Positions 9,000 to 18,241 of a stretch of 55,453 nt of DNA are shown in pieces. A program made the translations under genes and the position numbers. Origin of the DNA: an uncultured Solobacterium sp. (lineage in GTDB: Bacteria; Bacillota_I; Bacilli_A; Erysipelotrichales; Erysipelotrichaceae); NCBI GenBank assembly GCA_938039295.1, contig CALHUY010000077.1, positions 1-55,453 of the forward strand, given 5' to 3'. Each line of letters opens with the position of its first letter. Position 1 is the stretch's first letter. The notes beneath the pieces were generated by a model. The model was not told the origin of the DNA, ran no database searches, and was given only the letters and a program-made list of their open reading frames with translations.

Positions 9000-10232
9000 C
9001 TATTCTTTCGTAAATAACACTTCTTTACATACTTTAAAGAAGTTTGGCTTATTGCCATAGTTCAATGTTCCCCAACGATAGATACGAATAGATAGTCTTG
9101 CAAATAAGTAGATAAATATCACTGTCAATACAGTTGAACCTATTACTTCATATACCGCAACTGTTGTGATTGCATTACGTATCGGCATTACCATAACTGA
9201 GAAGAATGGAATCCATGAAGAAATCTTCAGAACGACCGAATCTCCACCCTGTAAAGCAAACATCGCTATCATATAGCTAGCAGCAAACAGGAATATCACC
9301 GGACTAATCGCATTATTTACATCTTCCATTCTGGATACTACAGAACCTAAAGCCGCAAAGATAAACATATATAGTAGTAAGCCAAGAATAAAGTAGAACA
9401 CATACATTCCTAACATAGATAGATCTAGCATCTTCTTTGTCATCATCTGAATGTCAATTGGATACATATTTCTGAAAATGAAATAGGATATCCCCGCAGA
9501 ACTTGCGATAATAAGCATCTGCATGACAGAAGCACAAGTAACTGCTAATACCTTTCCGATAATCAGATTCTTTGGATTTGTCGTTGTGATTAATAATTCC
9601 ATTGTTCGACTATCTTTTTCTCTTGCGACTGCTGTGGCTACGATAGAACCGAACATTAAGATTACAGAGTATAGTGTAAGAATGTACGCAAATGCAAGCA
9701 GAAACTGTGTCGATGTATCACGGCCAAGTACCTCTTCCTCTGCATTAATTTCAACATTAGTCATGGATTGATACTCGTTATAACTGATACCCTTCTCACT
9801 AAACTTTTGTGCAATTAAATGATCTCTTAATACAGAGTTTAGTGATTGATCCATACCACTTACAAAACCTTTATCATGGAAGTAAGTCTTGTAGTGGTCA
9901 TAATCATAGATTGCATAACCTTTTGTTTCTTTACCGCTCTTTACCGCTTCTTTTAAAGCATCTTCAGTTGGATATAAACTTGACTCCTCAATATGAAGTT
10001 CTTTAACGATTTCTTCGTTAGGAACATAATATCCACCTGGAATATATTCGTTCAGATATGAAGCACCTTCAGAACTCTCAAATTCCGTTTGCTTTTTAAA
10101 TTGATTCAGAATTGCTGGAGCTGCAGCTCCACCAAAGGCAACAATCGCTAAGATAATTGTAGAAATAATAGTAACTCTTTTTTTGATCTGTTGGAAAAAT
10201 TCAAATTCAAATACAGTTCTAAAGTTACGCAT
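9000..10232 (-). CDS. ABC-2 type permease, NatB-like
   Basis: About 410 residues. One N-terminal membrane helix (about 20-40), a large extracytoplasmic domain (about 45-165) and five or six C-terminal helices. This is the layout of NatB-family ABC-2 permeases (sodium or drug export). The motif VAREKDSRTMELLITT after the first C-terminal helix is typical. The start is the ATG at 10232, 7 bases after AGGAGG; an upstream GTG overlaps the Shine-Dalgarno sequence. It overlaps the ATPase gene by 8 bases and works with it. The exported substrate cannot be deduced. Confidence 0.85.
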   Translation of the reverse strand: MRNFRTVFEFEFFQQIKKRVTIISTIILAIVAFGGAAAPAILNQFKKQTEFESSEGASYLNEYIPGGYYVPNEEIVKELHIEESSLYPTEDALKEAVKSGKETKGYAIYDYDHYKTYFHDKGFVSGMDQSLNSVLRDHLIAQKFSEKGISYNEYQSMTNVEINAEEEVLGRDTSTQFLLAFAYILTLYSVILMFGSIVATAVAREKDSRTMELLITTTNPKNLIIGKVLAVTCASVMQMLIIASSAGISYFIFRNMYPIDIQMMTKKMLDLSMLGMYVFYFILGLLLYMFIFAALGSVVSRMEDVNNAISPVIFLFAASYMIAMFALQGGDSVVLKISSWIPFFSVMVMPIRNAITTVAVYEVIGSTVLTVIFIYLFARLSIRIYRWGTLNYGNKPNFFKVCKEVLFTKE

Positions 10233-11139
10233 TTGCTTCACCTCCTACCTTGTTTACAAAGATGTCTTGTAAACTAGGACGATATTGTCCAAAGGACACA
10301 ACTTCATGTACATGATTTAATAATTCCTGCAGAATTTCATTTGAAGTATATTTAGTATTCTTTGTAATCAGATACTCTCCATCCACTAGCTGAAACTCTA
10401 AGCCTAGCTTATTCTGTAAAATATCCTCTACAACTGTAGAATCCTCAGGATTTACACACAGTACTAATTTATCTTGTCCTTCTTTCTTCTTAATTTCCTC
10501 TAAGTCACCAGAGATGATGATATTACCATGATCAATGAGTGTGATTTCATCACACATCTCTTCAACATATGCCATCTGGTGCGAGGAGAAGATAACTAGT
10601 TTTCCTTTCGCAACTGCTTCTTTGATTGCATCTTTAAAGATTTGTGCATTGACTGGATCTAAGCCAGAGAATGGCTCATCAAGAATAATAATTGCAGGGT
10701 CATTGATAAATGCTTGCGCAATTTGAATCTTCTGTTGATTACCTTTGGACAATGTTTCTAACTTTTTGTTTGTATAATCTTTAAGTCCAAAGTAATCAAT
10801 CCAATACTCTGCTTCTTCAGCAGCTTTTTTATTATCTGCCCCTTTTAATTTTGCAAAGTATGCTAATTGATCTTTTAGGGATACCTTTGCATACATGCCA
10901 CGTTCTTCTGGCAGATAACCAATATGGTTTTGATTTACATCAAAAGGCTTACCATCCAACAAGAATTCCCCTTCCGTTTGTTTAAATACATTCATCAAGC
11001 AACGGAATGTTGTCGTTTTACCAGCACCATTTCTCCCAAGGAAACCCATTGCTTTACCGCTTTGCACAGTAAAACTGATTCCATGTAAAATTTCCTTCTC
11101 ATCGAAGGATTTTTTTATTCCTTTTACTTCTAGTATCAT
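10225..11139 (-). CDS. ABC transporter ATPase, NatA-like
   Basis: About 304 residues. Walker A GRNGAGKTT, Q-loop region ending GYLPEERGMY, signature LSKGNQQK, Walker B IIILDEPFSGLDP and H-loop SSHQM are all intact. The GYLPEERG and SKGNQQK forms and a C-terminal ~80-residue extension are typical of NatA-like exporters (DUF4162-type tail). GGGGG precedes the ATG at 11139. The pair with the overlapping permease gene forms a two-gene exporter operon driven by the promoter at 11227-11255. Confidence 0.9.
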   Translation of the reverse strand: MILEVKGIKKSFDEKEILHGISFTVQSGKAMGFLGRNGAGKTTTFRCLMNVFKQTEGEFLLDGKPFDVNQNHIGYLPEERGMYAKVSLKDQLAYFAKLKGADNKKAAEEAEYWIDYFGLKDYTNKKLETLSKGNQQKIQIAQAFINDPAIIILDEPFSGLDPVNAQIFKDAIKEAVAKGKLVIFSSHQMAYVEEMCDEITLIDHGNIIISGDLEEIKKKEGQDKLVLCVNPEDSTVVEDILQNKLGLEFQLVDGEYLITKNTKYTSNEILQELLNHVHEVVSFGQYRPSLQDIFVNKVGGEANA

Positions 11140-11152
11140 AAATACCCCCTTC

Positions 11153-11166
11153 ATTTCCATGGAAAT
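11153..11166. repeat. 14-bp perfect palindrome in the exporter 5' leader
   Basis: ATTTCCATGGAAAT lies in the 5' untranslated region just upstream of the Shine-Dalgarno sequence of the ABC ATPase gene. In RNA it could fold next to the ribosome binding site; on DNA it could bind a dimeric protein. Confidence 0.4.
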
Positions 11167-11226
11167 ATACAATTCATAGATATTAGCACTCGTATATCAT
11201 CTACACAAGTGCATTGCTATAATTTG

Positions 11227-11255
11227 ATTGTATTCTTTATTTGACCGCAGGTCAA
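11227..11255 (-). promoter_or_regulatory. promoter with embedded operator for the NatAB-like operon
   Basis: On the minus strand: -35 TTGACC (11250-11255), 17-base spacer, -10 TACAAT (11227-11232). The -35 box is one arm of the perfect inverted repeat TTGACC-GCA-GGTCAA (11241-11255), which makes a likely operator for a dimeric repressor. The leader to the ATG is about 80 bases. Confidence 0.6.
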
Positions 11256-11284
11256 TATAATTATACAAAATTATATGTTTGTCG

Positions 11285-12121
11285 CTATTTGAGAATCCCT
11301 GAACCTAAGTATATATGATTTCCATCCAATAAATACTTTTTTATGGCACGTTGTAGAGACGTATCTTCCGTTAAATAATGATAGTCACATTCAGTTGTTT
11401 GATATACAAAGTCAAAGATATCTCGAATACAGTCATATCCTTGAGAAACGTCAAACAATTCATAAAACTGATAAATGTTCGAATCTTTTGAAACCAGCTG
11501 ATGAATCTCAGGACTTAACAACCAAGAATCACAAACATATTGTGGTTCTTCAATCTTGAAGTACCGTTTGATCATATCTGCAGAACATGCAATCGAATGC
11601 ATAACTTTCAAAACTTCAAGTTTCTCATCAGATGGAATATGAATTCGAACTATATTTTTATCAACATATTCATATTGTAATCGTCCAACTTCCACAAGGT
11701 GCACATTGATAAAGTATGTCCCCCAAATCATCTGCGAAATACGTATTGATTCCAATTTCCTTTGAAAGATATCCTTTGTTAGTACTTCTTTTACTCTCAA
11801 CTTATGAATGGTTCGTTGTGTTTTATCGAAGTGAAGCATCATCATATTTCTTTGATGGATATGACATCCACATAATAGCGCAACACAAGTAACAAATGGA
11901 TGCACTGGTTCATGAAATAAATCTTCAGCAGATTGAATTGACCACAAACGATTTATCTTTTGCGTTCTATCTACATATAAAATATCCAGCAGTTCTTGAA
12001 ATGTTTGTTTTAAACTCACACTATCATGAATCATCATCATGCATGCATAGCATTGGTCGCGATACCATGTATCTTCTATATCATAATAAGATAAAGCACT
12101 ATCTATAATTTCTTTATTCAT
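11285..12121 (-). CDS. GNAT-like acyltransferase domain protein (NAT_N/GNAT_C type)
   Basis: 278 residues with no signal peptide or membrane segment. The C-terminal half contains the pattern GRLQYEY, VRIHIPSDEKL, then CDSWLLSPE and SNIYQFYELFDV, which matches the C-terminal domain of a family of GNAT-related acyltransferase-like proteins of Firmicutes; the N-terminal helical part fits the partner domain. The exact substrate is unknown. The start overlaps the end of the GNAT-HAD gene by 8 bases, so it is translationally coupled and probably the last gene of the sbcDC operon. No obvious terminator follows it. Confidence 0.6.
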   Translation of the reverse strand: MNKEIIDSALSYYDIEDTWYRDQCYACMMMIHDSVSLKQTFQELLDILYVDRTQKINRLWSIQSAEDLFHEPVHPFVTCVALLCGCHIHQRNMMMLHFDKTQRTIHKLRVKEVLTKDIFQRKLESIRISQMIWGTYFINVHLVEVGRLQYEYVDKNIVRIHIPSDEKLEVLKVMHSIACSADMIKRYFKIEEPQYVCDSWLLSPEIHQLVSKDSNIYQFYELFDVSQGYDCIRDIFDFVYQTTECDYHYLTEDTSLQRAIKKYLLDGNHIYLGSGILK

Positions 12122-13247
12122 ACAAATCTACAATCTTCAACAAATCATCCACAATAATTGTATCCTCATATAGTGGTGTGACTGGTGTATTTTTATCTAA
12201 GAATAAAATACGTTTAATCCCTGCATTCTTACCAGCTTCTTCATCCAGCCTACGATCACCAACATATGTACAATCATCTGGTTTTAATTTATATTTTTCT
12301 ATTAAATGATGTATTCCTTCAGGATTTGGTTTCTTCGCAAAACCATCGTCACCTGTAATTGTGTAATGAATGTATTCCGCAATCCCTAAAGTCTCTAATA
12401 CGTCTTGGGCAGTATGGTCTTTATGTGTATACACAAAGTTTCTAACACCTTTTCGTTGTAATAAAAGCAGTGTTTCCTTTGCGTTTTTGATTAGTTTTAC
12501 TTTGTCATTCCCTGCATCCTGTAAAGTTGTGTAATATTGATAAACCGCTTCAAACTGTAATCCCTCTTTTTGTGCAAACTCCTGAATGAATTGATGCACA
12601 GATTTTAAAATAACATATTCACGAAGATATTCGCGGTCATATGTATGACCGTAATGTCTCATTGTAGCCTGCAAACTATCCAAAATCACTTCATAGGAAT
12701 CTAATAATGTTCCATCCAAATCCCATATACATGCATGTATTTGCTTAATTGGAATTCTTGTATATACTTCCTCTTCATCTTCATGATGAATATACGCGCC
12801 ATTTGCGAGTTGAACATGCAAGGAGGCTGGATTATCTTTGTGAGATGCCATATAGATTTCATCCTCTTGGATTATATCTTTCGTAATATCAATTAATAAT
12901 GCCAAGCCCCTCTTTGCATAACCTTGATTTCTATATGCAGGTAAAATTCCATAACCGATATGTCCAGACCCATTTTTCAGATTCTCATTGAGATAATGTC
13001 TTAATTTATATACACCAACAATATGCTCGTCTTCCCACAGAAAATAATATGTCTGTGGTACATATCCTGGTTTTAGATTGATGCCATTTGAGATATCCAT
13101 TAGTTTTGGCATTGTTTCTTGCATGAATGTTGCCTTATCAATACCATGGTATGGATTCATAAATCCATTTTCATCCTCAGGTAATTCTTTTAATACTTGG
13201 TAAATCGCATCTGCATCTTGCCAATTTAGTTCTCTAATTTTTAACAT
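12114..13247 (-). CDS. fusion of GNAT acetyltransferase and HAD phosphatase
   Basis: 377 residues in two domains. Residues about 1-165 are a GNAT N-acetyltransferase of the RimJ/YjgM kind: VGVYKLRHYL, GHIGYGILPAYRNQGYAKRGL (acetyl-CoA binding loop) and ASHKDNPASLHV. Residues about 170-377 are a HAD hydrolase of the phosphoglycolate phosphatase type: motif I WDLDGTLLDS, motif II YTHKD, the motif III lysine in KKPNPEG, and motif IV VGDRRLDEEAG. Both active sites look complete. It lies 3 bases after sbcC. The two halves could act on the same small molecule, or the HAD half could clear a phosphorylated metabolite; that is inference. Confidence 0.85.
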   Translation of the reverse strand: MLKIRELNWQDADAIYQVLKELPEDENGFMNPYHGIDKATFMQETMPKLMDISNGINLKPGYVPQTYYFLWEDEHIVGVYKLRHYLNENLKNGSGHIGYGILPAYRNQGYAKRGLALLIDITKDIIQEDEIYMASHKDNPASLHVQLANGAYIHHEDEEEVYTRIPIKQIHACIWDLDGTLLDSYEVILDSLQATMRHYGHTYDREYLREYVILKSVHQFIQEFAQKEGLQFEAVYQYYTTLQDAGNDKVKLIKNAKETLLLLQRKGVRNFVYTHKDHTAQDVLETLGIAEYIHYTITGDDGFAKKPNPEGIHHLIEKYKLKPDDCTYVGDRRLDEEAGKNAGIKRILFLDKNTPVTPLYEDTIIVDDLLKIVDLYE

Positions 13248-13250
13248 GCT

Positions 13251-16064
13251 TTATTCCTCATTTACTACCTTCGCAACCGAACCGCGACTACCATGTAAGT
13301 CTTTTGTAACGATGATTCCTTTATGGATACGCTCTTTTAGTTCCTTCACATGCGAAATGATACCAACCAATCGATTCTCACCAGATAAGTTTATTAATGT
13401 CTGGATTGCGTTATTGAGCGAGTCTTGATCTAATGTACCAAAGCCTTCATCAATAAACATGGTATCGATTTGAATACCTCCTGCTTGAGATTGAATTTCA
13501 TCCGACATACCTAACGCTAAAGCAAGTGATGCGATAAATGACTCACCACCTGATAAAGAACTGACTGGACGTACTGAGCCATTCGTATAGTCAATCACAT
13601 CCAAATCTAATGCTTCATGGCTTCGCTTATCCTTACTTCCTGTACTACGCACAAGTTGATATTGTTGATTGGACATAGATAAATAACGCTCATTTGCCTT
13701 ATGAATCATACGGTCAAGATATGCAATCTGAACATATTCTTGTAACGTAATTTTCTCCTTACTAGAGCGGCCATTACCCATTGCAACATCCGCAAGTTCT
13801 TTTAAGCTACTATAACGAGATAATTTTGTTTGATATGTTTCATTTTCAGATTTAATTTTCTGTTTCGTATCTTGTGCATCAGCTTCATACCTCTGCACAT
13901 TGTGAATATTCTTGAGATTCTCTTCCTGTTGAACTTGTAGATTTTCGATTTCAATCTGAAGTGATTTCAGTTGGCTTTGTTGAAGTGAAATCTCTTCAAT
14001 AGATGAAGATACCTTTTCCTTCAACATATCGATCTGTGCATTTGCATACACTAGCTCATCCATTGCATGCTTTGTTGCATTTGTTAACTGATCGATTTGT
14101 TGTTGGTATTCTAAGATTTGTTTGGTAATGATAGACACATGGTTCTTTGCTTCTTGTTCTGAAGAATACCTCAACTTCCTGGTAATCTCCGCCACTTGTT
14201 TTTGAATCTGTTCCAGTTCAACAGATAGCTTTGCCTGTATAATTTCGTTTTGACTTACTTCACTAGATACAGAAGTAAATTTTTGTTGTAACTGTGGAAT
14301 CAGTTTTAGTAATTCCTGATAACGCTTTGACTGCAATTGTAGTTGCTTGATGTGAGTTGATATTTCAGCTTGTTCATTTTTGAGTTGTACTATATGTTCA
14401 TCAATAAACATCTGTACATCTTCAATTGGAATAACTTGTTCTGTAACAGACTTCAGCACTAACTCTAGCTCATTCTTCAATGAACTCATCTTTAGATTTG
14501 CATCTGCACATGCTTTGCTAGCCATCTGGTATTCTTTTTCAGCTTGTTCCACTTTCTTTTTATATTGGTTAATTTCTTCTTGTGTAACAAGCTTATCACT
14601 ATGACTTGCAGGATGTGGATGTTCTAAAGATCCACACACAGGGCATGGCTGTCCTTTGCTTAATCTTGAAGCCAGTAATCCCGCTTGATTTGCGAAATAG
14701 GATACCTGTGCATCATTATACTGCTTTTGAATCTCTGCCTTGGCATCTGTGTTCTTTTGTAGAGACATTGTTTTTTTCTTTAAATCTTCTACTGCAATTT
14801 GATATTCTTTTTTCATCATGCTTGCATGATGAAAGGCAGATATCTTCTTTTGCAGTTCTTCTTCCTTTATCAAAAGTTTATTCAAATCCAATTCACTATC
14901 CGATAGTGTCTGTGATTCCTTTTGTTTTAAGATGATATCTTCATCTAATTGTTTTTTTAAACTTATTTTCTCTTCTAAATCTTTTGTTACAAAAGATAGT
15001 TGTTTTTTGATTTCTGATAGTTTTATAGTCAGTTTTGTTAGACGAACATATTCAGGGAGTTCGTGTTCAATTTGAACTTGTTCCTTCTTTAGGTCATCTA
15101 TATGAAGCTTATACTTTCCACCATCAACCTTCAATTTCTCAGTAAGGAGATTTACCTTTTCTTCTTTTGCGGGCTTTTCCTTCAACAACTTTTCAAGTGA
15201 TAAAAGATCTTGTAGTTGTTTTGATTTTTCAGTTTCTTCTTTTCGATATTTCTGTAATTGTTTTTGAATTATATCTTTTTGTTTCTGAAGGATTTTTGTT
15301 TCTTCATTTGCACTTGCAATAATCTTGTCTAACAAATCATATACCGTCTGTATATCATCCATCGCAAATGTTTCTATCATTTGTTCGTATTCTTCTTGTA
15401 ACGTTATAGGAACTCGAATATCACTAATGATTTGTTGTAAACGTAGTTTAGCTTCGTTCAGTTTTGTAGAGCCTTCCTTTGCCATTTGATTTAAACGATC
15501 CATGAGGATAGAGTACTTGCTTGTCATGAATACTTTTTCAAATAACTTTCCACGTTCTTTTGTGTCCGCATTTAAAATTTCAAGGAAACTTCCTTGCGCA
15601 ATCATCGCAATTTGACGGAATTGATCTCTCTTCATACCAAGTAGCTGTTCAACCTGTTTTGTAACTTCTGTCGGTTTTACAATACGTTCACCATTTGGCA
15701 TGATGAGATATGCATCTGCAGATTTACTGCGTTGTTTTATTTCACCATTCTTTTGTACATGCGTATAGCTATACTCAGGGCGTCGATAGATATGATATTC
15801 CTCGCCATGATAAAGAAAATCTAATTCTACATAGGTTTCAATCTCTTCTTTTGCGTATTCACTTCGCAATGTTTTTACATCACGAATATCTCCACTTGGC
15901 TTACCAAATAGAGCGAATGTAATCGCATCAAAGATAGTCGTCTTACCTGCACCAGTATCACCGGTAATTAGATACACTCCATTTTCACCTAGCTTTGAAA
16001 GATCTAGTTCAATCTTGGATGCGTATGGTCCAAAGGCGGAAAGTATTAGTTTGATTGGTCTCAT
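13251..16064 (-). CDS. sbcC: exonuclease SbcC (Rad50-like subunit)
   Basis: 937 residues. N-terminal ATPase lobe with Walker A GDTGAGKTT (about residues 34-42), long coiled coil (about 180-780) interrupted midway by the zinc hook CPVCG, and C-terminal lobe with signature LSGGESF and Walker B FIDEGFGTLD. With SbcD it forms the SbcCD nuclease, which cuts DNA hairpins and processes double-strand breaks and protein-blocked ends. Its start overlaps the sbcD stop by 4 bases (ATGA), the usual coupling for this pair. Confidence 0.95.
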   Translation of the reverse strand: MRPIKLILSAFGPYASKIELDLSKLGENGVYLITGDTGAGKTTIFDAITFALFGKPSGDIRDVKTLRSEYAKEEIETYVELDFLYHGEEYHIYRRPEYSYTHVQKNGEIKQRSKSADAYLIMPNGERIVKPTEVTKQVEQLLGMKRDQFRQIAMIAQGSFLEILNADTKERGKLFEKVFMTSKYSILMDRLNQMAKEGSTKLNEAKLRLQQIISDIRVPITLQEEYEQMIETFAMDDIQTVYDLLDKIIASANEETKILQKQKDIIQKQLQKYRKEETEKSKQLQDLLSLEKLLKEKPAKEEKVNLLTEKLKVDGGKYKLHIDDLKKEQVQIEHELPEYVRLTKLTIKLSEIKKQLSFVTKDLEEKISLKKQLDEDIILKQKESQTLSDSELDLNKLLIKEEELQKKISAFHHASMMKKEYQIAVEDLKKKTMSLQKNTDAKAEIQKQYNDAQVSYFANQAGLLASRLSKGQPCPVCGSLEHPHPASHSDKLVTQEEINQYKKKVEQAEKEYQMASKACADANLKMSSLKNELELVLKSVTEQVIPIEDVQMFIDEHIVQLKNEQAEISTHIKQLQLQSKRYQELLKLIPQLQQKFTSVSSEVSQNEIIQAKLSVELEQIQKQVAEITRKLRYSSEQEAKNHVSIITKQILEYQQQIDQLTNATKHAMDELVYANAQIDMLKEKVSSSIEEISLQQSQLKSLQIEIENLQVQQEENLKNIHNVQRYEADAQDTKQKIKSENETYQTKLSRYSSLKELADVAMGNGRSSKEKITLQEYVQIAYLDRMIHKANERYLSMSNQQYQLVRSTGSKDKRSHEALDLDVIDYTNGSVRPVSSLSGGESFIASLALALGMSDEIQSQAGGIQIDTMFIDEGFGTLDQDSLNNAIQTLINLSGENRLVGIISHVKELKERIHKGIIVTKDLHGSRGSVAKVVNEE

Positions 16065-17200
16065 TCTTCATCCCCCTCTTTCCATATTCTTGTCACAAGT
16101 TCATCTAAGATTTTTTCCTGTGTATCATCTAGCTCGTGACCTGTATATTGTGCGAAGAAATCACCGAAGATTTCTTGCGGTGTTTGATTCTTTTGCTTTG
16201 TATAACTAATCCCTTGTTCGCTTTGTTCATAAGCAGAATTCGGATATGAAATTCCCAGAATATTTGGGTAGCGCAAACGCAGTGTATTCATTGCGTCAAA
16301 TACCATGCGCTCATCTTGTAGTTGAAAGTATACGTAGTCATCATTTTTTGTACTCTTTTTTTGTACAATATTTGCAAAGGTATCTTTGATGACAACGACA
16401 TCACGTAACGGTTTTAAATCAACTGTATAAACCGTTGTATTCCCTTTCTCTTTCATATCAATGACGGTAACTGATTTTGTAGTATTCGCTTCTCCGATAG
16501 AGTATTTCAGAGGGGTACCACAATAACGCATTGTATCTCGCAAGATTGTCTGTGGACGATGGATATGTCCTAGTGCAACATAGTCAAAATCGTGAAATAC
16601 ATTTCCATCCACATTATCTGTACCACCAACGCTTACCTCTGAGCCTTGTTCATCGGTAATGGTACCTGTTATAAATTGGTGAGACAGAATTACATTACGT
16701 TCCTTTTGATTTAGTTCAACAGTTTGTAATGCATGTTTAACAGCTGCTGTATATCCTTCAACAGCCTCAGTCTCATCTAAATATTGATTAACATAGATTG
16801 GACGTATATATGGTAGGCTGTAGAAATGAATTGGTCCATATTCATCTTCAATCGTATTGCATGCAAGTTTACCTGTATATTTTCCAGTAATATGGATGTT
16901 GGAATCCGCAAAGATCTCTGCACCATAAGAAAGTCTTGTGCCATTATCATGATTTCCTGCAATCATAATCACATGGATATCTAAATTCTTTAACTCCAAC
17001 AAAAATGCACTTAAAAGAGCTACTGCCTCTGAGCCTGGATTACCAGTATCATAGATATCACCAGCCAGTAATACTGTAGTTACTTCTTCTTGTTTTAAAA
17101 TATCTATGATTTGTTTCAAGATGTATTTTTGGTCTTCAATCAATGAATATTCTTTGAGTCTTTTCCCTAAATGAAGATCTGATAAATGTGCAATTTTCAT
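16061..17200 (-). CDS. sbcD: exonuclease SbcD (Mre11-like subunit)
   Basis: About 379 residues. All metallophosphoesterase motifs are present: SDLHLGK at the N-terminus, AGDIYD, GNHDNGTRLSYG, LSHQF and LGHIHRPQ, which ligate two manganese ions. The C-terminal part binds SbcC. The ATG at 17200 starts directly at the conserved MKIAHLSDLHLG; a longer frame upstream adds an unrelated basic tail overlapping the previous gene and was discarded. It lies 16 bases after the DUF4003-like gene. Confidence 0.95.
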   Translation of the reverse strand: MKIAHLSDLHLGKRLKEYSLIEDQKYILKQIIDILKQEEVTTVLLAGDIYDTGNPGSEAVALLSAFLLELKNLDIHVIMIAGNHDNGTRLSYGAEIFADSNIHITGKYTGKLACNTIEDEYGPIHFYSLPYIRPIYVNQYLDETEAVEGYTAAVKHALQTVELNQKERNVILSHQFITGTITDEQGSEVSVGGTDNVDGNVFHDFDYVALGHIHRPQTILRDTMRYCGTPLKYSIGEANTTKSVTVIDMKEKGNTTVYTVDLKPLRDVVVIKDTFANIVQKKSTKNDDYVYFQLQDERMVFDAMNTLRLRYPNILGISYPNSAYEQSEQGISYTKQKNQTPQEIFGDFFAQYTGHELDDTQEKILDELVTRIWKEGDEE

Positions 17201-17216
17201 ATTAACTACTTCTTTC

Positions 17217-18149
17217 TTAGACGTGTGCTGTTTGATTCTGTAAAATTTTATATAGAATCGCAATGATCCAAGCGTAATTTGAAATTGAATTTGGTGTGTA
17301 ATACTCTAACAAAAGAATACATGCATGTAGTTCTTTGGCGTATTCGGAAAAAATGCCGTATCCCTTTTGGTATTTTAAGAAAGTAGTAACTTCCTTATAA
17401 TCTTCCTGGATACGATCCAGTGAAACTCCCAAATTCGCTAAAATCGCATGTAGTACAAAGTAATGATAATTTAATGCTCGATCAAAACTACTTGTACAAG
17501 ACTGGATAAATTCCATCGCACGTCTTACCTTTGTAGTTGCTGTTCCTTCACACAATGCTAGGATATAAGACAATAATCTTGCATAGTCATTATCGAGGCG
17601 ATATTCATGAATTAATAAGTCATCCATGATAACTAGCTCATCAACAACATCATCTTTTAGATTTGGTGATAATGCTAGAAGTCCTGCATATACCACATCC
17701 GTATCACTCGTCAAAAAGCGGTGTAATTCTTTCATCTGATTATAAATAGAAAGTGCTTTATAATATACACTCTTATAATCTAGATTTGGTATACTAGTGG
17801 CACTAAATGATAATAAGCCCAGTCCATTACTATCCGCAAAACTACGATTGAATTGTTCTTCAAACGCCTTGGCATGAGAAATAAATTCATCTGGTTCAAT
17901 CTCGGTTGCCGCAATCATCGCAGCATAGACCTTTGGCATACGAATACGGTATGGTGACGTAAATGAGAATGACTTGTTGATGATTCGTTCACACATTTTG
18001 ATAGCATCATAGTTAAGTTCCTTTTCAAAGTGTGTATAGATATAGGCTATCGCTACATTTTCCTGTTCCAAAGAGAAGATAGTTTTACGGTCTAATTCAT
18101 TTCTATCATCCACAAATTTTGTACATTTTTCTAATAATAACTCATTCAT
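17217..18149 (-). CDS. DUF4003-like protein, copy B (next to sbcDC)
   Basis: 310 residues, soluble, largely helical. The pattern IYNQMKELHRFLTSDTDVVYAGLLAL and the repeated bi-helical units fit DUF4003 proteins, a Firmicutes family without known function; the assignment is by recalled resemblance. It is clearly a paralogue of the next gene upstream (18239-19195): the two share the order LLLEKC, VYAAMI/M, FNR(S/T)F, DDVVDELVIMDDLL, ALCEGTATTKV/AFCDGTATQKV and LHACI/MILL. It sits 16 bases upstream of sbcD, which suggests co-transcription. The segment encoding His-Ala-Cys carries the 12-bp palindrome TACATGCATGTA. Confidence 0.6.
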   Translation of the reverse strand: MNELLLEKCTKFVDDRNELDRKTIFSLEQENVAIAYIYTHFEKELNYDAIKMCERIINKSFSFTSPYRIRMPKVYAAMIAATEIEPDEFISHAKAFEEQFNRSFADSNGLGLLSFSATSIPNLDYKSVYYKALSIYNQMKELHRFLTSDTDVVYAGLLALSPNLKDDVVDELVIMDDLLIHEYRLDNDYARLLSYILALCEGTATTKVRRAMEFIQSCTSSFDRALNYHYFVLHAILANLGVSLDRIQEDYKEVTTFLKYQKGYGIFSEYAKELHACILLLEYYTPNSISNYAWIIAILYKILQNQTAHV

Positions 18150-18212
18150 TTCACTTACCTCTTCTGACTAATATTATAAGCAGAATATGCTTTTCCCTCA
18201 ATCAATGTCATC

Positions 18213-18241
18213 AAAAACAAGTCCTTAGTAGGACTTGTTTA
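18213..18241 (-). terminator. terminator of DUF4003-like gene A
   Basis: A perfect 10-bp stem, AAACAAGTCC/GGACTTGTTT with a 6-base loop, begins at the stop codon of the gene at 18239 and is followed by a run of T on the minus strand. It separates the two paralogues into different transcription units. Confidence 0.85.
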
